DNA of 64,000 nt from positions 59,804,250-59,868,249 of the forward strand of contig CM049318.1 of assembly GCA_026874595.1 (NCBI GenBank). Reading direction: 5' to 3'. The DNA comes from Sipunculus nudus (Eukaryota; Annelida; Sipuncula; Golfingiida; Sipunculidae). Each line of letters starts with the position of its first letter. Position 1 is the first letter of the stretch. The notes beneath the pieces are model-generated. The model saw nothing but the letters and a program-made list of their open reading frames with translations. It had not been told where the DNA came from and did no database searches. This document shows, one piece after another, positions 50,701 through 62,700 of the stretch. The position numbers were made by a program, and so were the translations under genes.

Positions 50701-53700
50701 TTACTAAGAGAATATTACAAAAAGAAAGACTATATATTCAGGGCTTGACATTAACAGTTGACTGCTTGCCTGGGGCAAGTTAAAATAGTGGTAGGGCAAC
50801 TAAGTCACCTCCTACTTGCCCGACTGGGCAAGTGGGTTCAACATAAACCTTAATAACCCAAAGGCCTAAAAAAGGATGTTTGTTTCCTTGGATACAATGA
50901 ATGATTTTTGTAGGGCAAGTTAAAATTCATGTGGGGCAAGTAAAAGCTTGATGTTACTTGTCTGACTGGGTAAGTATTTTTTTAAAAGAATGAACTACAT
51001 CACAAGACCATTCGCAAGAAGATCATGGATTGTCTTACCACCTGTTTTCTGTGATTAGTCATGGTCAAAGGTGGTCCAAGCCCAGACAGTCTGGAGCTTT
51101 AGGCAAGGATGGTATAGGTTTACGTCTTGTTTGACTATTGTGATAGAGTATTGCATTGATATTTAATTTTCTGTCACACAGGCATATGGGGTGCTTGGAC
51201 TAACTGGGGGGCGTGTTCTGTCACCTGTGGGAATGGCCAACAATTGCGCATGCGTTCTTGTGCTACAAGAACAGCATGTATTGGTGAAGATAGGTCAACT
51301 CGGCCCTGCTACCCTGGAGAGTGTATAGGTAGGTGTTTATTTACTGTAAAGAGGAGATAGAAAGCACAATATTGACTTTGACAGAAAAACCCAGTAAATA
51401 GCCTTTTCTACATGTTTACACTTTGGAGGGCTATGTCATATATGAGAATCCTTGTATGTCTATTTTTTTCAAATTTATGTCTGTCTCATATCTTAATACT
51501 GTTGGACAAATTACCATAATTCTATTACCAGTCATACAACAATAGTCATACAACATACAGCTATACTCGTATAACAAATAACAGCTGCACCTTATTTTCT
51601 CTTCACACGGATTCCCTCATATTTGTTTCAGGACAGTGGGCATTATGGCAGTCATGGTCAGGATGTTCAGCCTCATGTGGTGGTGGTCAAAAAACCAGGT
51701 ATAGGAACTGTGATGGAGGCAATTGTCAAGGAGAGAGCTCCCAGGTTAATGAATGTAATACTCAACAGTGTATAGGTAAGCATAAAGAGAAGTTATATAA
51801 GAGTTATATATTATGTGCACCAAGCAGCGAATCAGATATTAGCGCCATTTTTGGCCCTCTGCATTAGGGAGACTCTAATTAGCGTGTGACATCATGCAAC
51901 AAGGACAAGACTTCATCACTCATAACATAATTTTGAAGATTATATGCCGTTTACCTCGACATCATGCAATATGCAACAGGATAGTTGGCCATCACAGTAC
52001 ATTCCCCCACATGACTTGTATCACAACTCAAGTTAGGCACACCAGGCCTGATATTAATGTCTGCTGAGTTGTGTATTCATGGCTATAAATCAGACAAACT
52101 CTCACACAGTGCTTTTTCAACAACATGCAAAAATGTACCAAATTCCCTGCTCAAGTGCCAGCTTGCCATGGCCTCATTAGTGTCTTTCAAGTGGGGAAAA
52201 ATATCATTTTCTCGTTTGGAAATGTACCCCGCACACCTTTCATTCTTTGACATTGATTCCTGTGTATTTGTACTTCAGGACAATGGGCATTATGGCAGTC
52301 ATGGTCTGGATGTTCAGCCTCATGTGGTGGAGGTCAAAGAAACAGATACAGGAACTGTGATGGAGGCAATTGTCAAGGAGAGAGCTCTGAGGTCCAGTCA
52401 TGTAACACCCAGCAGTGTTTTGGTAAGGAGTGAGAAATGATTTTTGTTAATCCAAGCTTGGACAACACTCCTAGATCAGCAGAAAGATGAAGCATATATT
52501 ATGAGTTTGTTTGCTGCCAGTTTTACTATATACTGAAATGCATTTGCATTTTTGCAGGAAAACATTTGATTTTCAAATGCAAAGGGCAGGAGCAGTTTTT
52601 TATTTATTCCATTATTTTTAAAACTGTTACTGATAAATAATCACTGGAATTGTATTTCATAATATTTGACCAAATTTGCATTATATATATATTTGCCATA
52701 AGATATTAGGAAATGAATTTTGCACATATATTCTACAAATAACACCGACTTAACCTGATGTTTCTTATATGTCTTGAATATATTAGAATATTAGAATTCA
52801 GGACACGAGTGATTTTGATGTTATGTACCCCTTTTTCATGAGTGTTAAAGACAAAAAAAATTGAAGTGCAGAATACAGTGAAACTTGTGTAATAAGACCA
52901 GCCATGGAACTAGCCAAAAGTGGTCTTCATTCGCAAGTGGTCTTATTAGACAAGTCAGTTTTAACTATTATGAATGCTTTTGGTTAACTCAAGCGATGTC
53001 TTAATAGACAGTTAGTATTATTACACAGATGGTCTTTCTGATAGTTTCCATTATATTTACAAATGAAGGTAGTTTCAAAAACCAAAATTAAACATTTCTT
53101 AATTGACTATGTGAATGTCACAAAATGTTTTGGCACACCTCCAAATCCGGCCAGGTGTACATATACAAAAATACAGTATTAGTCGTGCTATTGTTTCTGA
53201 CATGACCAGATTGCCATGAGCGCTTCACCTTCTTGTGGAAATACATGTCATTTTCTCTACTACAAATGTATCACACAGATCTTTCATTCCTTGAAATGTA
53301 ATCCTGTGTATTTGTGTTTCAGGACAATGGGCATTATGGCAGTCATGGTCTGGATGTTCAGCCTCATGTGGTGGAGGTCAAAGAAACAGATACAGGAACT
53401 GTGATGGAGGCAATTGTCTAGGAGAGAGCTCTGAGGTCCAGTCATGTAACACCCAACAGTGTATAGGTAAGGAGTGATTAAAAATAAAGTTAATCTAGAC
53501 TTGGTAGATGCTCCCAAACCAGCTGAAAAGATCTAGCATATATGATGAGTCTGTATGCTGACAGTTTTACTGGATATTGAATAACGCATTTGCTATTGAG
53601 GAGGAAATATTTTATTTTTAAAGTAAAGGGCTGGTACAGTTGTTTATATATTCCATTATTTTGAAAAATGTATCTGGTACGTTATAACTTGAAGTTTATT

Positions 53701-56700
53701 TCATAATAGTTTACCTATAAAATTTTCATGTTATTGATTTCAAACAAATACATTTGCATTTAAATATTTAGAAATGACTTTGCACATTCAATCCAAAAGC
53801 AACACTGACTTATATTCATTCTTCTCATATATCTTGACTGCAAGTGTGCTATTGGTGAATTAGAATTCAGGATATTGGGTGATTATGATAGGTTTATGAG
53901 CCCTTCTCATGCTTTCTGCAGATGAATTAGAAGTGCAAAATATTTACAAATGAAGGTAGTTTCAATACGCTTAACAGCCATTTCAGAATAAAATATTTTC
54001 TGATTGTCTATGTGAATGTTGCAAACTGTTTTGCTCACCTTCAAATTCAGCTAAGGTTACATATACAAAAAAAATACAGTAGTCATCTTTCTGTTGTATG
54101 TGACATGACCAGGTTGCCATGTATGCTCCACTGACTTTTGGAAAATGTCATATCTCTAATTTAAATGTACCTCACAGATTTTCCATTCCTTTACATGGAT
54201 TCCTGCTTATTTGTGTTTCAGGACAATGGGCATTATGGCAGTCATGGTCAGGATGTTCAGCCTCATGTGGTGGCGGTCAAAGAAACAGATACAGGAACTG
54301 TGATGGTGGCAATTGTCAAGGAGAGAGCTCTGAGGTCCAGTCATGTAACACCCAGCAGTGTTTTGGTAAGGAGTTTTTTCAAATAAAAGTTAATCTGAGT
54401 TAAAAAGTTAATATAGCTTAGCCCCCCCCCCCCACCTGGGTAACAAACTCAGAGTTTTTTTTTGTATTAAAACTTACTCAAAGTTTGTTAAGAGTAAATA
54501 TCATGTTGAGCTTTCCATGTCATCAGATAGGTTCTGTGATTGCAATACCCAATCATGTTTTCAGGTTTAGAACTAAGCCGTGTGACAGTTTTCTATGCCA
54601 TGTCTTCCTGTGACAGCTGCATCATGATTTGTATATAAAGATTACTTACACTCCATTTGAAAGGTGTCCATTCACCGACCTTTTGAAAAAGAATGTATGT
54701 GGTTTCTGGCATCCTCTATGTATATATTAATGATCTAGGAGTAATTTTATTTGTGAAAAGTTCTTATAAGGCTTTTGTGAAGGATGTGTGAAATTGTTTA
54801 TCAACAACATGTTTGTTTTCATAGTAATGTTGACAAATGGGAAAAACATGTCACCTAAGGTGGTAGGTTGCATACATGCGGAGGAAGGAAGGTCTCTTGT
54901 TGCAAAACGCCATTTGTAAGGCTCTGGCTTATCTGACTTGCTTACCAGATGCCCTTGTTGAATTTGTTTTATTTTGATTGGCCTCTACATATTATATACA
55001 CATTGATATAAACAACACACGCAGCCTGTATGCGGTGATATCCACGTTTTCTAGCTTTTTTTTATTAAAGCTCCAAGGGAATACCTTCAGTTTATAAAGG
55101 TCAGATAGGTGATTGGGCTCCTTCAATCTGTTATTGATTGATATCAGCAGTCTACCTTTGAGATATTTAAAGAGCCTATGATTTTCACCTGAATTATGTA
55201 AATCTATAATTTGATTTTACTACATCATGCAAGTATGTCATATAGAAATACATGAAAAGGTTTTACATTTTTACCTGTAGATGGCTGCACTATAGTTAAC
55301 CTATAACAAGCATGTCATGTGCAAAGGTTCATTATGGTGGCTCTGACCAAAAAACATCAGTTCATTGTATTTAAATGCTACCTCTGTGTGTATATGCATG
55401 AAGTTTCAAATTTTTGTTAAAAATAGATTACAAATATTGTAAATAGTTCACTGATTTTTATAAAAAAAAATGTGATTTAATACATATTATTCTTATCGAT
55501 GAAAAATGTTACTGGCAGGTTAAGCATATTGAAACATTGATATGCTCACACATTGGTAGTACACGTATTGAAAAACGATTGGCATATCCATAACCTCAGT
55601 TATCCAAACACATTTTGTGCCTGCCAAACTATTAAGATATTTGAGGTCCTACTGTATTTTATGAACAAATTAATATTACCTTAACATACCAGACATGCAA
55701 CAAATGGAATAAAAGGTACAGCATATTTTATCTGACAGAAATTATCCCTATTGACCTTTATTTGGTGTACATGGGTTTCTGCTTAATTGTTTCAGGACAA
55801 TGGGCATTATGGCAGTCATGGTCTGGATGTTCAGCCTCATGTGGTGGAGGTCAAAGAAACAGATACAGGAACTGTGATGGAGGCAATTGTCAAGGAGAGA
55901 GCACTGAGGTCCAGTCATGTAACACCCAGCAGTGTTTTGGTAAGGCATGATTTCAAATTAAATTTAATTCAGGCTTTTGTTGACTTGAACTAGTTGAAAG
56001 AAATAGCATATATTAACTTACGGAATGCTACCCCTTTTACTTTATTAGGCTGGCTAATGATATATGTGCTGTCTCCAACACGGCTTGGGTGGGGATGCAG
56101 TGAAATCCATTGTTCATGCACCTTTCAGTCCATTACATATTCTCTTACAAAGTGCTTTATCAACAACATGCTAAATTGTGCCAAATTACTCGCTCAAGAG
56201 CCAGCTTATTTATTAGTTTATTTCCAGGAGTACCACACAAACAAGTGTTCTTGGTCTGTTAGCCAGTCACAAAGCATGTGACAGTTGGCTTAACTTTAAG
56301 TCTTGCCCTCGCATGGCAAGGATAAAACCAGCAGAAATATTCAAACACTTTGCATTGATAAAGCTCTTTGTTCAGAGCAATGGTGAGATTTTAAATACTT
56401 TTCAGACCATTCCAATATGGCCACAATACTGCTAATTTTGAGGAACTAGCAATCACTGGGCCCTTATTGAGGAACAGTAATTACGCCCCCAAACCTTTCT
56501 TTATATGTATGTATTCCATTATTTTTTAAACTGTTGCTGATGCATTATTCCCGGCATTTCCATGCTTTTAAATTTTAGGTCAGTGGGCTTTATGGCAGTC
56601 ATGGTCAGGATGTTCAGCCTCATGTGGTGGCGGACAAAGAAACAGATACAGGAACTGTGAAGGCGGCAATTGTCAAGGAGAGAGCACTGAGGTCCAGTCA

Positions 56701-59700
56701 TGTAACACCCAGCAGTGTTTTGGTAAGATGTGATTTAAAATTATAATTAATCCCGGCTTTGGTTGACACTCTCAAACTAGCAGACTGAAGAGCCTTGTTT
56801 ACTTTATTAAATAGTCTAGCAAATCTAGACACTGCTACAGACTACCCCCAGCATTGGAGAGTCTCATATTAGTTCTGATAGCTCATTGTATAATCCATGT
56901 TAAATAAATAAAGTTTATTTTGTACTTATTTTATGCTACAAAAGGAATAATTGAGTTGTTAAATTTTATTATTAATTTTGTGGGATCTGCCAGGGTTAAG
57001 GCCTCCTATATTTCTAAGTCCTGAGATGCAGCCCACTAAGCCAATATGTAAATCCAGCACATGCCTCTATATTTATAATTACAAAATGTATCATCTGCAT
57101 TTAAATGCAGAGCTACCATAACCATTAACTCTGCATTTGTATTTTAGTAGGAAAAAAATCAATATTCAAGTGTATGTGGTAGATGCAGTTTAATTATATG
57201 TATGTATTCAATTATTTTGGAAACTGTTGCTGATGCATTATTCCTGGCATTTCCTTCCTTTTAAATTTCAGGACAATGGGCATTATGGCAGTCATGGTCA
57301 GGATGTTCAGCCTCATGCGGTGGAGGTCAAAGAAACAGATACAGGAACTGTGAAGGCGGCAATTGTCAAGGAGAGAGCACTGAGGTCCAGTCATGTAACA
57401 CCCAGCAGTGTTTTGGTAAGATGTGATTTAAAATTATAATTAATCATGGCTTTGGTTGACACTCTCAAACTAGCAGACTTTGAAGAGCCTTGTTTACTTT
57501 ATTAAATAGTCTAGCAAATCTAGACACTGCTACAGACTACCAAACAGTCCCCCCCCCCCAGCATTGGAGAGTCTCATATTAGTTCTGATAGCTCATTGTA
57601 TAATCCATGTTAAATAAATAAAGTTTATTTTGTACTTATTTTATGCTACAAAATAAATAATTGAGTTGTTAAATTTTATTATTAATTTTGTGGGATCTGC
57701 CAGGGTTAAGGCCTCCTATATTTCTAAGTCCTGAGATGCAGCCCACTAAGCCAATATGTAAATCCAGCACATGCCTCTATATTTATAATTACAAAATGTA
57801 TCATCTGCATTTAAATGCAGAGCTACCATAACCATTAACTCTGCATTTGTATTTTAGTAGGGAAAAAATCAATATTCAGGTGTATGTGGTAGATGCAGTT
57901 TAATTATATGTATGTATTCAATTATTTTGGAAACTGTTGCTGATGCATTATTCCTGGCATTTCCTTCCTTTTAAATTTCAGGACAATGGGCATTATGGCA
58001 GTCATGGTCAGGATGTTCAGCCTCATGCGGTGGAGGTCAAAGAAACAGATACAGGAACTGTGTTGGTGGCAATTGTCAAGGAGAGAGCTCTGAGATCCAG
58101 TCATGTAACACCCAACAGTGTTTTGGTAAGGCATGATTTCAAATAAAAGTTAATCCAAGCTTTTGTTGACGCTCTCAGGCAAGAGGAAAGAAATAGCATT
58201 TAATTATAAATTTACAGAAGTCTGCCACTTTTGCGTTAATTGGCTGTCACGTTAGCCTCTTACAAAGTGTTTCATCAACAACATCTGAAATTGTGTAAAA
58301 CACCCTCATCCAAATCCAAGCTTAGCATTGTCATGTTAGTGTATTTCCTGGAGGCACACATACATGCATATGTTTCTGGGTCAGCACAATGAAACAGATC
58401 AGCTGAACACAAAGCATGTGACAATTGGCTTAACTTTCTGTAGTTCCCTCTTGTGTCGAAACAGAAACAAGCAGTGGTCAGTTTACAAAAAAAATATGTT
58501 AAATAAAAACACTGTATTAAGGTTGGAAGTGTGAGTCCAAAATAGCTTTACCTGCTCAGTAAAATTTGCAGACTTCAAGGGCCTTGTATACTTTATGATA
58601 TTAGACTAAAAACTGACGGCACTTCTACAGACTACGAAAAGGGCCCTCCCCCCCCCAACCATGGAAAGTGCCACTTATTAGTTATTATACCTTGTTTCAC
58701 AATCCATCTAAAATAAATAAAATTTACTTTAGCCTTATTTTTGTGCTACAAAAAGAATGAATCAGTTAGAAAATTTTATTATTATTATTTTAGTAGTATC
58801 TAGGTGCGGAAGCCTCTTCGATTTTGAATACTGCCCTTTGTGTAAACAATAACAAAATGTATCATCTGTATTTAAATGCAGAGCTACTTAACCATTAACT
58901 AACATTTGCATTTGCATTTGATTAGGTAAAAAATTGATTTTCAAATGTATATGGCAGATACAGATTAATTATATATATATTCCATTATACTGGAAACAGT
59001 CGCTGATGTGTTATTCCTGGCATTTCCATACTTTTAAATTTCAGGACAATGGGCATTATGGCAGTCATGGTCAGGATGTTCAGCCTCATGTGGTGGTGGT
59101 CAAAGAACCAGGTACAGGAACTGTGATGGAGGCAATTGTCAAGGAGAGGGCACTGAGCTTCAGTCATGTAACACCCAGCAGTGTTTTGGTAAGGCATGAT
59201 TTCAAATTAAAATTTAAACCAGACTTTTTTTACTTAAACTATTGGAAAGAAATAGTATATATTAACTTATGAAACGCTACCCCTTTTACTTAAGGCTTGC
59301 TAATGATATATACTTTGACTCCCATACAGCTGGGGTGGGGATCCAGTGAAATGCATTGTACGTGCACCTAGTAGTCCGTTGCATATCTTCTTTCAAAGTG
59401 CTATATCAGCAACATGCTCAATTGTGCCAAATTCCTTTCTCAAGCGCCTGCTTATTTATTCTTTTATTTTCAGGAGGTACACACACAAAAAGTGTTTCTG
59501 GTCAGTTAGCCAGTCACAAACTTTTAAGTCTTGCCCTGGTGTGGCAAAGCTAAAACCAGCAGAAATTTTTAAAATACTTTGCATGGATAAAGCACTTAAT
59601 TAAGAGCAGTGGTTAGATTTTAAATGCCTTTCGAACCAGTCCAATATGGCCACAATACTGCCATTTTGAGGAACTGGCAATCACTGGGCCCTAATTGAGG

Positions 59701-62700
59701 AACATTATGCTCCCAAACCTTTCTTAATATGTATGTATTCCATTATTTTGGAAACTGTTGCTGATGCATTATTCCTAGCATTTCCTTTTTTTTGAATTTA
59801 GGACAATGGGCATTATGGCAGTCATGGTCTGGATGTTCAGCCTCATGTGGTGGTGGTCAAAGAAACAGATACAGGAACTGTGATGGTGGCAATTGTCAAG
59901 GGGAGAGCACTGAGCTTCAGTCATGTAACACCCAGCAGTGTTTTGGTGAGTGTTCAAAAACATTGTTCACTCCCATACTCTTTATGTATGGAAGTGTCCC
60001 TGATACACAATAAAGTAGACCTACAAATATTTATGTTTGCCAATAAAATAAAATTCTATGTTGAACTGCAAATTGCATGCATCCTGCCAGAATTACAAGA
60101 TTTGGGTGAGGTTAAAAAAATGTTATACCGCTCTAAACTTGACTCAGATACACATCCCCTCGCAAAACACTCTCCGCAGAAAATCTCATCTCGATACTGC
60201 GGCCCTTGGAGTACTTTTATGTTGCATTGATCCCCGTGCCCTAATTGAACCCTAACAGGTTTATATCTCCCAGTTTCCTGAAACCACTCATGGGTGGTGA
60301 TATTTTGCATACTCTCTAAAATACTTGTTTGTTTATTTTCACTTTGTCAGTATGATTAATAGTATGTGTATTTTTGTCTTTAGAGATTATGGTAGCACCA
60401 CATTTGGACATTCAGTCATTAAGCAGCATTGGAGGTGACTGAGCACTAGTTATCCTACCTTAACTTGGCTGTCTCTTCCACATTTGCCAAGTTAATGAAA
60501 GAGAAAGAAGTTGATAATTTGAAATTTTAATTTTCAAAATAGTGCAGTATGTTCATATAGAAGGTAATAAAATAATGAATATTTCTTTGACAAATCTGAG
60601 TTGGATGCTGTGACTTAATTATGGGTATATAGTAACTTCCATGGCATCACTTTATCCACTGCATGATGTTGGTTCACAATTTATTTGTTTCAGGACAATG
60701 GGCATTATGGCAGTCATGGTCAGGATGTTCAGCCTCATGCGGTGGAGGTCAAAGAAACAGATACAGGAACTGTGATGGAGGCAATTGTCTAGGAGAAAGC
60801 TCTGAGGTCCAGTCTTGTAACACCCAGCAGTGTTTAGGTAAGTGTTCAGATTTTCTGTCTTTTTTTTCTTTTGCCCATGGCTCATGGTTTCACAAAATTT
60901 CATTGGAATTCCCCGCCCCGCCCCACAGAATTTTCAAAGATATGGCTTGGACACACATGCACAAACATGGTCATGCAGTCCGATAATCCCTGCCACCTTT
61001 TTTGGCAAAGGATACAATATTAATTATAATTCAGTATAACTATTGTTATAATAAAAATCTGAACAATATGCAAATACCTATGAGAGGAAATGTATGGATA
61101 ATCAACAGTTAAGGTGAGAAAATAATTTTTAATCATAGGAAGATAATCAAAAGATCTAACATTATCTTTATTATCAATCTTATTAAAAATATAAAATATA
61201 TGTTGTTTTTTTTTAATATCAACCTTTTGACTCTATGGATGACGATGAGGCTATAGTTTAGAAAGAGTTTGGGGTACAGCTTTTAAGGAAGGTTTTGAGT
61301 ATTTGGGCCTTAGGGGAGCTCCTTAAAGGGGCCTTGCAAATTTAGGGGGGGGGGGGGGGGCTATAAATAGACATGCGACCATAAATTTGGGATCCACAGT
61401 ATACTGTGGTTGGCTTTTTGTTTGCAAGGGTTTCAAATTTGTGATATTTGCAAAAAAAAATCAAAGCAAAAAATATATCTACATGAATAAAACAACCTAC
61501 TTTTATAATGTTATCTCATTGATGTCTCCTGTACGTTGTCTGTCCCTGTACAATCTCAAATCAAAAGCTTAATATTATAAAAAAAAATATGAGATCTTCT
61601 AGATAGCTGCTTATAATGGACAGGAATTCCTGCTTGTTTGGTGTCCATGGTATCTTCCATAAATTATTAAGATTTTGAGCAAAAATTAGATATTTCTCAT
61701 ATTTATGGATGCATTATGTGTAGTAAATTCTTTGAGAATGCGAAAACGGAATCATGTTGAAATACTGTAAAAGTGAAAATCATATAAATTTAACCTCGCA
61801 AAAATGAAGCCAACCACAGTATTCAAATAGGGTTATATTCAAATGGGGCTATTTTCAAAGATATAAAGTAATTTTGTTTCTGCTATATCTCAGATATATG
61901 AATATTTTATACATATGTTACAGTGGCTTCATGGACTGTTTGGACTCAGTGGAACGCTTGCAGTCGATCCTGTGGTCCTGGCACGAGGTACAGATTTAGA
62001 TCATGCACCATCACAGGCCAGTGTCAAGGAATCTCCGAGGAAACTGTTCAGTGCAATTTAAGGACATGCGAAGGTGAGTACCATTCACATGCATCAGGTT
62101 ATTCTTATCGTCATAAGAACATTGATATGGGTTAGTCTGTCTGTTCCTCTATCTGTCTGTATGTCCCTCTGTCTGTCTGTTTGTTTTTCTGTCCGTCAGG
62201 TTCGTTTCCGTGCGATAACTTTCCTTAATATAATCCAATTTCATTCATATTTGGGTCAGTGATTGCCCTCATGCATACCTTGGTTTGAATTGTTTTTAGA
62301 GTGTCTATCTGAAAAATTATTCTCCGCAGATCAAAATAAAATTATGAGATATTGGTCCAATTTCTCAAGTGTTTTAGATTTAATGACTTGCAGCTGTCTT
62401 CACATGTCATAGTGGATTTTTGTCCTGTTTCTCAATGTGTTTAAGTTTTTATGTTCACCTGCAGATGTCTCTACATGTCATTATTTTGGTTGTTTATCAT
62501 GCATGAAAGACAACAAGAGCCCAAAGTGGAGGACATAAATTCCACAAATTTGCTCGTTAAATAATAGCCATATTACACTCCAACTTTGTTCCAACTCCAT
62601 CAGTCCATGATGATATTAAGACAGTTTTATCATAGCCTTCATCCAGAGGGGAACGGGTCTGTTATGACAGCATTGTTAAAAACCTTCTTATTCAAAGTGA

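Larger units (their letters stand above)
51632..60837 (+). repeat. Array of eleven near-identical TSP1 exon/intron units
   Basis: Exons at 51632, 52279, 53323, 54222, 55796, 56579, 57272, 57982, 59045, 59802 and 60694 are all exactly 144 bp, phase 1 to 1. They are nearly identical in DNA, starting GACAATGGGCATTATGGCAG in nine of eleven. Introns between some are also nearly identical (56723-57271 and 57416-57981). This is a recent intragenic tandem amplification. Confidence 0.95.

Noticed and set aside
49312-51181. Possible missed TSP1 exon in a long intron
   Set aside because: No WxxW plus CxxS/TC signature was found; the length is explained by inserted dispersed repeats.
52057-60230. Overlapping ORFs in the TSP1 array, a second sense frame ([17 protein letters not shown]...) and an antisense frame (MTGPQxSLLDNC...)
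   Set aside because: They recur only because the exon sequence itself is repeated. They run off the exon into introns, lack splice support, and the TSP1 frame alone has conserved domain features.
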